64,000 nucleotides of DNA, from assembly GCA_017433375.1 (NCBI GenBank), contig JAFRHG010000003.1, forward strand, positions 62,001-126,000, in the 5' to 3' direction. Positions 52,741 through 62,800 of this stretch are shown piece after piece. The stretch comes from Bacillota bacterium (GTDB taxonomy: Bacteria > Bacillota > Clostridia > Peptostreptococcales > Anaerovoracaceae). Every line of letters begins with the position of its first letter. Position 1 is the first letter of the stretch. The notes beneath the pieces were generated by a model. That model was given only the letters and a program-made list of their open reading frames with translations. It was not told the origin of the DNA and searched no databases. The position numbers and the translations under genes were made by a program.

Positions 52741-53498
52741 ACGAAATCTATCTGAAAGAATTGCTGGAAGAAGTCAGCCGGGGGGATATGGATCCGGAGG
52801 AAGCCCTGAGCGAGCTGAAGGAGCTGCCCTATAAGGACCTGGGCTTTGCCAACGTGGACCATCACCGGGCCATCCGGACGGGATTCCCCGAAGTGATCTT
52901 CAGCCAGGGCAAGAGGCCGGAGCAGATCAGGGATATCTTCCGGGAACTGATGGGACGGGGGCGGACCATCATGGCCACCAGGGCCACGGCAAGGGACTAT
53001 GAGGTGGTCAGGGAAACCATTCCCGAGGCGGTCTACTACGAAGCTGCCCGGATCATCGCCGTTCCCGCCGATGAGGAGAAGTCCAGAGAGTCCATCGGCT
53101 CCGTTACGGTGGTCAGCGCCGGAACGGCGGATATCCCCGTCGCTGAGGAGGCGGCGGTGACGGCAGAGATCCTGGGCAACCGGGTCAACCGCATCTACGA
53201 TGTGGGCGTTGCCGGCATCCACCGGCTGCTGGACCGTCTTGGTGAGATCCGTGAGGCGGACGTGGTGATCTGCGTGGCCGGCATGGAAGGAGCCCTGGCC
53301 AGCGTGCTGGGCGGCCTGGTGGACGCGCCGGTGATCGCCGTGCCCACCAGCGTAGGATACGGCGCCAACCTGGGCGGGCTGTCCGCTCTGCTTTCCATGC
53401 TCAACAGCTGTGCCAACGGAGTCTCTGTGGTCAATATCGACAACGGATTCGGCAGCGCCTACTTCGCCTCGGTCATCAACCGAAGGGGGAATCGGTAG
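52737..53498 (+). CDS. larB: Nickel-pincer cofactor carboxylase/hydrolase LarB
   Basis: LarB carboxylates nicotinic acid adenine dinucleotide to start the nickel-pincer cofactor of lactate racemase and relatives. The 253-residue protein has an N-terminal LarB-specific part and a PurE-like domain with VVSAGTADIPVAEEAA, VAGMEGALASVLGGL and VPTSVGYGANLGGLSALLSM. The ATG at 52737 overlaps the cyclo-ligase stop; an upstream ATG at 52707 lies inside that gene. Partners larC and larE and any racemase are not in the window. Confidence 0.9.
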   Translation: MNEIYLKELLEEVSRGDMDPEEALSELKELPYKDLGFANVDHHRAIRTGFPEVIFSQGKRPEQIRDIFRELMGRGRTIMATRATARDYEVVRETIPEAVYYEAARIIAVPADEEKSRESIGSVTVVSAGTADIPVAEEAAVTAEILGNRVNRIYDVGVAGIHRLLDRLGEIREADVVICVAGMEGALASVLGGLVDAPVIAVPTSVGYGANLGGLSALLSMLNSCANGVSVVNIDNGFGSAYFASVINRRGNR

Positions 53499-53505
53499 AA
53501 TTCTT

Positions 53506-53534
53506 TTGTCATCAGACGCTATATATGGTATACT
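53506..53534 (+). promoter_or_regulatory. Sigma-A promoter of the pyrH-frr unit
   Basis: TTGTCA (53506-53511), 17 bases, TATACT (53529-53534), starting eight bases after the larB stop codon. Confidence 0.7.
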
Positions 53535-53578
53535 GTCCCTGGCCGTGTGTCAGATAAGGAATGAGTGCAAAGGAGTAA

Positions 53579-54292
<714 letters not shown>

Positions 54293-54307
54293 AATCGGAG
54301 GTATGTC

Positions 54308-54865
54308 ATGAGTGAATTTGATATGGACCTGCTGCAGGAAAAGATCGGAAAGAGTGAATCCCTGCTGAAAGAAGACCTGGCGACAGTCAGAGCGGGAAGA
54401 GCCAACGCGGCCCTGGTGGATAAGGTGACCGTCGACTATTACGGCACGCCGACTCCCCTGAAGGCACTGGCCAACATCTCCGTACCGGAGCCCAGGACGC
54501 TGCTGATCACGCCCTTCGACCCCAAGAGCATCGGCCAGATCGAAAAGGCGATCAACGTCGCCAATATCGGCATCACGCCGGCCAATGACGGCAAGGTCAT
54601 CCGCCTGCAGATCCCCCAGGTGACGGAGGAGCGCAGAAAGGAACTGACCAAGACGGTCAAAAAGATGGGCGAGGATACGAAGGTCGCCGTCAGGAACCTT
54701 CGCCGGGACGCCAATGACAAGGTCAGGAAGCTGGAGAAGGCCGGAGAGTATACGGAGGACGACCGGAAAGAACTCCTGGATGATATCCAGAAAGTGACGG
54801 ACGAGGCCATTAAGGCCATCGATGACATCGTCGCCGACAAGGAAAAGGAGATCATGGAGGTCTGA
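54308..54865 (+). CDS. frr: Ribosome recycling factor
   Basis: Splits post-termination ribosomes with EF-G. The 185-residue length is exact for the family. LATVRAGRANAALVDKVTVD, VPEPRTLLITPFDPKSIGQI and the C-terminal KAIDDIVADKEKEIMEV are diagnostic. CGGAGG precedes the ATG. A hairpin with a T-run follows at 54888-54927, which may lower readthrough into uppS. Confidence 0.97.
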   Translation: MSEFDMDLLQEKIGKSESLLKEDLATVRAGRANAALVDKVTVDYYGTPTPLKALANISVPEPRTLLITPFDPKSIGQIEKAINVANIGITPANDGKVIRLQIPQVTEERRKELTKTVKKMGEDTKVAVRNLRRDANDKVRKLEKAGEYTEDDRKELLDDIQKVTDEAIKAIDDIVADKEKEIMEV

Positions 54866-54887
54866 TCCGAGGATCATGAGGATCGCG

Positions 54888-54927
54888 GCGGGAATGTGGT
54901 CTGCCTGAGGACCGCATCCCGCTTTTT
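54888..54927 (+). terminator. Hairpin terminator or attenuator between frr and uppS
   Basis: GCGGGAATGTGGTC pairs with GACCGCATCCCGC (one bulged A, one wobble), followed by TTTTT at 54923-54927. No clear new promoter lies before uppS, so termination is probably partial. Confidence 0.7.
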
Positions 54928-54948
54928 CCGTAAGGGAGGAAGTAAACC

Positions 54949-55671
54949 ATGCTGGACAGAGAACGGATCCCCCGCCATGTAGCCATCATCATGGACGGCA
55001 ACGGACGGTGGGCTGAGTCGAAGGGTGTCCCCCGACTCGCCGGACACAACGCCGGAATGAAGGCCATGAAGGAGATCGTCAAGCGGGCCCATGAACTGGG
55101 CATCGCCAACCTGACGGTCTACGCCTTTTCCACGGAAAACTGGAAGCGTTCCACCGAGGAGGTTTCCGGCATCTTCCGGCTGCTGATCACCTACGTGAAG
55201 AGCGAACTGAAGGAGATCATGGACAACAACGTCCGGATCCGCATTCTCGGCGATGCCTCGGCTATTCCCAGGGACGCCCTGAAGGCTGTGGAGAAGGCCC
55301 TCAGGGAAACGGAAAACAACACGGGCCTGCAGTTCAATATCGCCCTGAATTACGGCTCCAGGGATGAGATCCGCCGGGCGGTGGAAGAGATTGCCCGGGA
55401 AGTGGGGCAGGGAAAACTGGCCCCGGAGGAGATCACCGAGGAGATGATCGGGGATCACCTGTTTACGGGAAAGCTCCACGAGGACTGCGGCGATCCTGAA
55501 CTGATCATCCGCACCAGCGGTGAGGAGCGCCTGTCCAATTTCCTTCTCTGGCAGGCCGCCTACAGTGAATTCGTCTTTACGGACACCCTCTGGCCGGATT
55601 TCACGCCGGAGCGGTTCGAGGAAGCCATAGAAACATACCAGAACAGAAACCGCCGGTTCGGCGGACGGTAA
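54949..55671 (+). CDS. uppS: Isoprenyl transferase (undecaprenyl diphosphate synthase)
   Basis: Makes the C55 lipid carrier for wall synthesis from farnesyl and isopentenyl diphosphates. The 240-residue cis-prenyltransferase has HVAIIMDGNGRWAESKG at the active site and RTSGEERLSNFLLWQAAYSE near the C-terminus. GGGAGG precedes the ATG. cdsA follows 33 bases later. Confidence 0.96.
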   Translation: MLDRERIPRHVAIIMDGNGRWAESKGVPRLAGHNAGMKAMKEIVKRAHELGIANLTVYAFSTENWKRSTEEVSGIFRLLITYVKSELKEIMDNNVRIRILGDASAIPRDALKAVEKALRETENNTGLQFNIALNYGSRDEIRRAVEEIAREVGQGKLAPEEITEEMIGDHLFTGKLHEDCGDPELIIRTSGEERLSNFLLWQAAYSEFVFTDTLWPDFTPERFEEAIETYQNRNRRFGGR

Positions 55672-55704
55672 ACCGCCTCTGACGGACGAAAGGAACGGGA
55701 AACA

Positions 55705-56526
55705 ATGAAAACCAGAATTCTATCGGGACTGCTCATGGCGCCTCTGCTGGTGATCCTGATCATCGGCGGATATGTGCTCTACGCCGGATGCTTCGTCATC
55801 GGCGTTATGGCGGTGTACGAGTTTTTCAAGGGATTCCGGGCAATGGACATCCATCCCTGCTATCCCATCGCCCTCTGCGCGTCTATTGCGCTCTACGCCA
55901 TCGGGCTGTATCAGCAGCTGTCCCCCCAGGGGGCGGAGAACTGCTCCGGTTTGCTCATGCTGTGGTTCTTCGCCGTGGTTCTGGCCAGTCTCCTGTATCT
56001 GTTCAAAATCGAGGAGCGGAAGCTTGAGGACGCCCTGGCCACCATTACCGGCGTGTTCTACATCGTATTCTTCTGCTATCATATCGCGCTGATTTCCACC
56101 TGGGGCGATATGGACATCCTGGTCTGGCTGGTGGTCATCACCGCCTTCGGCACGGACATCATGGCCTACTTCACCGGCTACGCCCTGGGCAAGCACAAAC
56201 TCTGCCCCAAGATCAGCCCCAAGAAGACCATCGAAGGCTCCGTGGGGGGAACCCTGGGAAGCATCATTCTCTGCGGCCTCTTCGGATTCTTCTTTGCCAA
56301 ACCTCTGCTGGTCCACTGCCTGATCCTTGGCCTTCTGGGCGGTATCATCTCCCAGTTCGGCGACCTGACGGCATCGGTTTTCAAGCGGAAGATGGGCATC
56401 AAGGACTACGGCAACCTGATCCCGGGCCACGGCGGCATTCTGGACCGTTTTGACAGCGTACTGTTCACCGGTCCGCTGGTGTTCTACTACTTTACCATAA
56501 CAGGTATTATAGGAACTGTATCATGA
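55705..56526 (+). CDS. cdsA: Phosphatidate cytidylyltransferase
   Basis: Forms CDP-diacylglycerol for phospholipid synthesis in the membrane. The 273-residue protein has multiple membrane segments and the family signature IKDYGNLIPGHGGILDRFDS near the C-terminus, with KTIEGSVGGTLGS before it. GAAAGGAACGGG precedes the ATG. The stop overlaps dxr by four bases (ATGA). Confidence 0.95.
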   Translation: MKTRILSGLLMAPLLVILIIGGYVLYAGCFVIGVMAVYEFFKGFRAMDIHPCYPIALCASIALYAIGLYQQLSPQGAENCSGLLMLWFFAVVLASLLYLFKIEERKLEDALATITGVFYIVFFCYHIALISTWGDMDILVWLVVITAFGTDIMAYFTGYALGKHKLCPKISPKKTIEGSVGGTLGSIILCGLFGFFFAKPLLVHCLILGLLGGIISQFGDLTASVFKRKMGIKDYGNLIPGHGGILDRFDSVLFTGPLVFYYFTITGIIGTVS

Positions 56527-57677
56527 AACGGATTTCCATCTTAGGAAGCACGGGATCCATTGGAGCCCAGGGCCTTGAGCTCATCGAACACAACCCGGAA
56601 CAGCTGAAGGCGGTCGCTCTGTCCTGCAGCCGGAGAACGGATCTTCTGCGGGAGCAGATCGTTGCCTTTGCACCGGAAGCGGTCTCGCTGGCCCGGGAAG
56701 AGGACGCAAAGGCAATTCAGGCGGAGTTTCCCCGTCTGGATGTCTACTGGGGAGAGGAAGGGCTGAACACCCTGGCATCCATGGAGGACGCCGATATGGT
56801 CCTCAACTCCCTGATGGGCATGCGGGGCCTGGCCCCGACCCTGGCCGCCATTGACGCCGGCAAAGACATTGCCTTTGCCAATAAGGAGACCCTGGTGGCC
56901 GGCGGACAGCTCGTCATGAACCGGGTACGGGAAAAGGGCGTGAATCTCCTTCCCGTGGACAGCGAACACAGCGCCATATTCCAGTGCCTCCAGGGCAGCG
57001 GAGACAACCCAGTCCGGCGGATCCTGCTCACCGCTTCCGGCGGGCCTTTCCGCGGATTTACGGCTGAACAGCTGCGTGCCGTCACCCTGGCGGACGCCCT
57101 GCGCCATCCCAACTGGACCATGGGGGCGAAGATCACCATCGATTCCGCCACCATGATGAACAAGGGGCTGGAGATCATCGAGGCCAGATGGCTCTTCGAT
57201 GTGCCTCTGGAGAAGATCAAAGTCATCGTCCACCCCCAGAGCGTGCTTCATTCCGCGGTGGAATACGAGGACGGCTCCGTGGTGGGCCAGATGGGCAATC
57301 CGGATATGAAGGTGCCCATCGCTTACGCTTTTTCCTGGCCTGAGCGTTTACCCATGACCGGGGATATGCGCCTTCTCGATCTCATCGGATTCGGAACGCT
57401 GACCTTTGAGGAACCCGACGATGAGGTGTTCCGGACCATGAACATCGCCCGGGAAGCCTGCCGGCGGGGCGGCACCTGGCCCGTGTGCATGAACGCGGCC
57501 AACGAGTTGCTGGTGGATGCCTTCCTCCACGAAAAGATCGAATTCTGGCGCATACAGGAGCTGCTGGAGGAGGTCTTGGAAGGCCATCGGCCTGTGGAAA
57601 GCCCGGATCTTGAGGACATCCTGGAAGCGGACCGGACAGCCAGGGAGGAAACGGCTTCCCTGATAGATAAACCATAA
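56523..57677 (+). CDS. dxr: 1-deoxy-D-xylulose 5-phosphate reductoisomerase
   Basis: Second step of the MEP isoprenoid pathway, NADPH-dependent. The 384 residues contain the N-terminal nucleotide motif ISILGSTGSIGAQGLEL, the metal-site segment VDSEHSAIFQCL, and ATMMNKGLEIIEARWLF. The start overlaps cdsA. Three exact decamers are clustered here (56662-56671, 56706-56715, 56869-56878), the densest group in the window. Confidence 0.97.
   Translation: MKRISILGSTGSIGAQGLELIEHNPEQLKAVALSCSRRTDLLREQIVAFAPEAVSLAREEDAKAIQAEFPRLDVYWGEEGLNTLASMEDADMVLNSLMGMRGLAPTLAAIDAGKDIAFANKETLVAGGQLVMNRVREKGVNLLPVDSEHSAIFQCLQGSGDNPVRRILLTASGGPFRGFTAEQLRAVTLADALRHPNWTMGAKITIDSATMMNKGLEIIEARWLFDVPLEKIKVIVHPQSVLHSAVEYEDGSVVGQMGNPDMKVPIAYAFSWPERLPMTGDMRLLDLIGFGTLTFEEPDDEVFRTMNIAREACRRGGTWPVCMNAANELLVDAFLHEKIEFWRIQELLEEVLEGHRPVESPDLEDILEADRTAREETASLIDKP
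56662..56878. repeat. Cluster of three GCAAAGGCAA decamers inside dxr
   Basis: Copies at 56662-56671 (minus), 56706-56715 (plus) and 56869-56878 (minus). They encode AFA, AKA and AFA respectively in one gene, using GCA and GCC/TTT codons; the first two are only 34 bases apart in opposite orientation. Confidence 0.8.
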
Positions 57678-57692
57678 AGGAACGATAAACCT

Positions 57693-58706
57693 ATGACCAT
57701 TGTATACGCCATTCTCATCTTCTGCCTGCTGATCTTCGTCCATGAGTTCGGCCATTTTATCGTGGCCAAGGCCTGCGGCGTCAAGGTGAATGAATTCGCC
57801 ATCGGCATGGGGCCGGCCTTTTTCAAGCGGCAGAAGGGGGAGACGACATATTCCCTCCGGGTCTTTCCCATCGGCGGGTTCTGCGCCATGGAGGGTGAGG
57901 ACGAGGATTCCGACGATCCCCGGGCCTTTAACCGCCAGCCTGCCTGGCAGCGTGCCCTGGTTCTGGCCGCCGGGTCCTTCATGAATCTTCTGACCTGCGT
58001 GGTCCTGCTGATCATCATCGCCTTCTGGGCGGGCCAGCCGACCACCACCCTGGACAAGATCACCCCGGGATCCCCGGCGGAGGCGGCAGGGCTCAAGGCC
58101 GGAGACACCGTGGTGGCTGTGGACGGCAAGGCCATCAAGGAATGGAATGACATCATCACGGACCTCAACGGGGAAGACGAGAAGAAAACCGTGGAGATCA
58201 CCGTGAAACGTGACGGGAAGGAGATGAACTTCACCTGCGCGCCGGAATACGACAAGGAACAGAAGCGGTACATGATCGGCATACAGCCGGTCTCGGAGCA
58301 TCACCTCTTCGGATCCATAGGTGCGGGCATACGCAACACCGGCCAGATGACGGCAATGATGGTGAATGTGCTGCGCCAGCTCTTTACCGGCGAGGTGTCC
58401 GTCAAGGAGCTCTCCGGGCCCGTGGGCATCGTCTACGCGGTGAATACCACGGCCAAGTCCGGCATCATGTATGTGGTCTACCTGACCGCGCTGCTGAGCC
58501 TGAACCTGGCCATCATCAATATGATCCCGCTTCCCGCCCTGGACGGCGGGCGCCTGCTCTTCCTGCTGATCCGCAAGATCACCGGAAAGCGGGTGACCGA
58601 CGAAATGGAGGGGAAGATCCACTTCATCGGCATCATGCTGCTGATGCTGCTGATGGTCTACGTCACCTTCAACGACGTGATCCGCTTCATTCTGCCGATA
58701 TTCTGA
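57693..58706 (+). CDS. rseP: Intramembrane zinc metalloprotease RseP
   Basis: Site-2 protease family enzyme that cuts membrane-spanning regulators and signal-peptide remnants. The 337 residues have zinc motif HEFGH (17-21) in the first membrane helix, a PDZ domain (about 115-190, ITPGSPAEAAGLKAGDTVVA) and the second active-site segment NMIPLPALDGGRLLF near 272. AAAGGAACG precedes the ATG. It sits in the conserved dxr-rseP-ispG order. Confidence 0.96.
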   Translation: MTIVYAILIFCLLIFVHEFGHFIVAKACGVKVNEFAIGMGPAFFKRQKGETTYSLRVFPIGGFCAMEGEDEDSDDPRAFNRQPAWQRALVLAAGSFMNLLTCVVLLIIIAFWAGQPTTTLDKITPGSPAEAAGLKAGDTVVAVDGKAIKEWNDIITDLNGEDEKKTVEITVKRDGKEMNFTCAPEYDKEQKRYMIGIQPVSEHHLFGSIGAGIRNTGQMTAMMVNVLRQLFTGEVSVKELSGPVGIVYAVNTTAKSGIMYVVYLTALLSLNLAIINMIPLPALDGGRLLFLLIRKITGKRVTDEMEGKIHFIGIMLLMLLMVYVTFNDVIRFILPIF

Positions 58707-58721
58707 TGAAGGGATGAGGAG

Positions 58722-59804
58722 ATGAGCAGAGACAAGAGACAGGTCCTCTGCGGAGGAGTGCCCATCGGCGGGGACGCCCCCGTCACCATACAGTCCATGA
58801 CCAACACCCCAACGGCGGATGTAAAGGCAACGGTCGCCCAGATCAGGAGGCTGACCGATGCCGGATGCGAGATCATCCGGGCGGCGGTGCCGGATATGGA
58901 TGCGGCGGATGCCCTGAAAGAGATCCGCCGGCAATGTCCCATCCCTCTGGTTGCGGACATCCATTTTGATTACCGGCTGGCCCTGGCGGCCATGAACGCC
59001 GGCGTGGACAAGATCCGGATCAATCCGGGAAACATCGGCGAAGAGGAAAACATCCGCCGGGTGGTGGAACAGGCGAAGAGGTGCCGTATCCCCATCCGCG
59101 TAGGCGTCAACTCCGGCTCCCTGGAAAAGCACATCCTGCTGAGGGACGGCGGGGTGACCGCCCAGGGTCTGGCGGAGAGCGCCCTCTATAACGCAGGGCT
59201 TCTGGAGAAGTACGGCTTTGAGGACATCGTCATCTCCCTGAAGTCCTCCAATGTTAAGATGAACAACGAGGCCTACCGAATCGTGGACCGGCAGAGCCCT
59301 TATCCGCTGCACATCGGTGTCACCGAGGCGGGAACGCCGGCAAGGGGCAAGGTGAAATCCGCTGCCGGCATCGGCGCCCTCCTTCTGGATGACATCGGGG
59401 ACACCCTAAGGGTCTCCCTGACGGCGGATCCGGTGGAAGAGGTGATCTTCGCCCGGCAGCTTCTGGCGGCCCTGGATATCCGCCGGGAGGGCATCGAGAT
59501 CGTCTCCTGTCCCACCTGCGGCAGGACCCAGGTCGACCTGGAGAGGATCATCGCGGCCATCGAGGAGAAGCTGATCCCCGTGAAGAAACGCATGGAAGAA
59601 AAGGGCGCGCGGCCGCTGAAGCTGGCGGTCATGGGCTGCGCCGTCAACGGGCCGGGAGAGGCCCGGGGCGCGGACATCGGCGTGGCCTGCGGCAAAGGTA
59701 AAGGCGTTCTTTTCGCCGACGGGGAAATCATCGGCCAGGCGGCGGAAGCGGACATACCCGCAGCCGTTCTCCGCATGATCGAAGAAAGAGAACAGGAATT
59801 ATAG
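58722..59804 (+). CDS. ispG: 4-hydroxy-3-methylbut-2-en-1-yl diphosphate synthase
   Basis: Iron-sulfur enzyme of the MEP pathway (GcpE). The 360-residue protein starts VLCGGVPIGGDAPVTIQSMT and has the cluster-binding SCPTCGRTQVDLE and VMGCAVNGPGEARGADIG motifs. GGATGAGGAG precedes the ATG. With dxr it supplies two MEP steps from this operon. Confidence 0.97.
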   Translation: MSRDKRQVLCGGVPIGGDAPVTIQSMTNTPTADVKATVAQIRRLTDAGCEIIRAAVPDMDAADALKEIRRQCPIPLVADIHFDYRLALAAMNAGVDKIRINPGNIGEEENIRRVVEQAKRCRIPIRVGVNSGSLEKHILLRDGGVTAQGLAESALYNAGLLEKYGFEDIVISLKSSNVKMNNEAYRIVDRQSPYPLHIGVTEAGTPARGKVKSAAGIGALLLDDIGDTLRVSLTADPVEEVIFARQLLAALDIRREGIEIVSCPTCGRTQVDLERIIAAIEEKLIPVKKRMEEKGARPLKLAVMGCAVNGPGEARGADIGVACGKGKGVLFADGEIIGQAAEADIPAAVLRMIEEREQEL

Positions 59805-59813
59805 CGAGATAAC

Positions 59814-62800
59814 ATGAGGAGCATACTTCAGGAATCCATAGACTTCAGTCAATACCGGTCCTGCAGCCCCGAGCAGCTGCAGGCCGACGTCAAGGGGGCA
59901 TCCCTGTCCAAGGACAGCCGGGTGCTTTCTCTTGCCCTGTCCCTGAATATGATCCTTCAGCCGGAGGAACAGGAGCAGTTCCGCAGCCGCATCCTCCGCC
60001 AGATTCCCGGAATCCGTGACGTGGAGATCTTCCTGGATTACCGTGATCCCATCAACAAGCGGGAACTGGATGAGCGACGGGCAGCGGCCCTGGCCGAGTC
60101 GGAAAAAAAGAACGGCAACGGAAACGGGTCGTCCGGCAGCAACGGCTTCCGGTCGAGAAACGGATTCTCCCGCAAGCGGAAATATACGCCGGCGGAGGGC
60201 AACCGGATCATGGGAGGCCCCATCTCCGGCGAGCCCATACCCATCGGCCAGGTGAATTCCGAGAGCGGCAAGGTGGTCATCGACGGGGAACTGTTCCGGC
60301 TCTCCAGCATCACCACCAGAAACGACAGCAAGCTGGCCCAGCTCTATGTGACCGACAAGCGGACCAGCATTCCTGTGAAATCCTTTGTGGTCAACGAGAA
60401 GTGGGAGGAGATCGAAAACCTCCTCAAGCCGGGAGACGGGGTGCGGATCCGCGGACAGGCCCAGTGGGATCCCCGGGACAACTGCGTCACCATCATGGCC
60501 GACGCCCTGGAGAAGGTGGACAGGGAAGAGCGGATGGACACCTGGCCCGAGAAGCGGGTGGAACTCCATGCCCACACCAAGATGAGCGCCATGGACGGCA
60601 TGAACGATGTGGTCCGCATGGTCGAAACGGCGGAGAAGTGGGGCCATCCGGCGGTTGCCGTCACGGACCACGGCGTGGTGCAGGCTTTTCCCGACGCATC
60701 CCACGCGGCGAAGGAGATCAAGATCCTCTACGGCTGCGAGGGATATCTTCTGGATGACCGGGGACTGATCGGCGAAGACGGCACCATCGACTACCGGGGC
60801 AGGGGAACCAACCACATCATCATCTTCGCCCGCAACCAGCAGGGCCTGCGGAACCTGTACCGGCTGGTATCCCTTTCCCATCTGGACTATTTCTATAAGA
60901 AACCGCGGATTCCCCGTTCCGTCCTGGACAACTACCGGGAGGGACTGATCCTGGGATCCGCCTGCGAGGCCGGGGAAGTCTTCCGGGCCGTACTGAACGA
61001 TGCCCCCGAGGAGGAGCTGGAATTCCTGGCCGGCTACTATGACTACCTGGAGATCCAGCCACTGGTCAACAACAGCTTCCTCATCGATGCCGGAAGGGTG
61101 AAGGATGAGGAGGAGCTGAGGGAGCTTAACCGAAAGATCGTCGCCCTTGGCGAGCGGTACGGCAAGCCTGTGGTGGCCACCTGCGACGCCCACTATTTCG
61201 ACGCGGAGGAAGCCCTCTACCGCCGGATCATCATGGCGGGACAGGGATTCAAGGACGTGGAAGGGGACGAGGGCCTCTTCTTCCGGACCACCGACGAAAT
61301 GATGGAGGAATTCGCCTATCTGGGCGAGGAGAAAGCCTATGAGGTGGTCATTAAAAACACCAACCTCATCGCCGATATGATGGAGCCCATGATGCCGGTT
61401 CCCGCCGGCAAGTTCCCGCCAAAGATCGAAGGCGCCGAAGACTACCTGAAGAAGGCCTGCGAAGAACGGGCGGCCAGGCTCTACGGTTCGCCTTTGCCTG
61501 ACGAGATCCGGCAGCGGCTGGACCGGGAGCTGAATTCCATCATCGACAACGGCTACGCCGTCATGTACCGGTCGGCGGAGATGCTGGTGGACAAATCCCT
61601 GGCTGACGGCTATCTGGTCGGCTCACGGGGTTCCGTGGGATCCTCCTTCGCGGCCACCATGTCCGGGATCACGGAGGTCAACCCGCTGCCGCCCCATTAC
61701 CTCTGCCCCAAGTGCAAAAACCTGGAGTGGGGGGATCTGCAGGAATACGACTGCGGCGTGGACATGCCCGACAAGGTCTGTCCCGTCTGCGGAACGCCCT
61801 ACCTGAAAGAGGGCTTCAATATCCCCTTCGAGACCTTCCTGGGCTTTGAAGCCAACAAAGAACCAGATATCGATCTGAACTTCGCCGGAGAGTACCAGGG
61901 CACGGCCCAGAAATACGTGGAGGAGATCTTCGGCGCGAAGAACGTCTATAAGGCGGGCACCATCGCCGCCGTCAAGGATAAGACGGCCTACGGCTTTGTG
62001 GCCAAGTACTTCGAGGAGCGGGGGATTAGCGTGAACCGGGTGGAGATGGACCGTCTGACCTCCTGCTGCGCCGGTGTGCGGCGCACGTCGGGACAGCATC
62101 CCGGCGGCATCATCATCGTTCCCGAGGGTCACGAGATCTACGAGTTCTGCCCCGTGCAGCACCCGGCCAATGACGTGTCCTCCGACGTGGTGACCACCCA
62201 TTTCGATTACCACTCCATCGACCAGAACCTGCTGAAGCTGGACATCCTGGGCCACGACGCGCCCTCCATGATCCGGCAGCTGCAGGATATGACCGGCGTG
62301 GATCCCCTGACGGTACCCATCAAGGACCCCCGGGTCATGTCCATCTTCAACGGCACCGACGGCCTGGACATCAAAGACCAGGACTATAAGTTCACTCACG
62401 GAAGCTACGGCATCCCCGAGTTCGGCACACCCTTCGTCCGGCAGATGCTGGACGACGTCAAACCGACCACCTTTGAGGAGCTGATCCGGATCTCCGGGTT
62501 CTCCCACGGCACCGACGTCTGGATCGGCAATGCGCGGGACCTGATCGTGGATAAGACGGCGACCATGAAGGAAGCCATCGCCACCCGTGACGACATCATG
62601 AACTACCTGCGCAAGAAGGGACTTCCCGACTCCGATGCCTTCACCATCATGGAGAAGGTCCGTAAGGGCAAGGGCCTGACCGAGGAGCAGGAGGACCTGA
62701 TGGTGGAGAAGGGGGTACCCGACTGGTACATCGAGTCCTGCAAGAAGATCCAGTACATGTTCCCCCGGGCCCACGCGGTGGCCTACGTCATCATGTCCGC

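Noticed and set aside
57348-59312. 654-codon minus-strand frame opposite dxr-rseP-ispG
   Set aside because: It spans three clear genes on the other strand, with a composition typical of antisense reading of biased codons.
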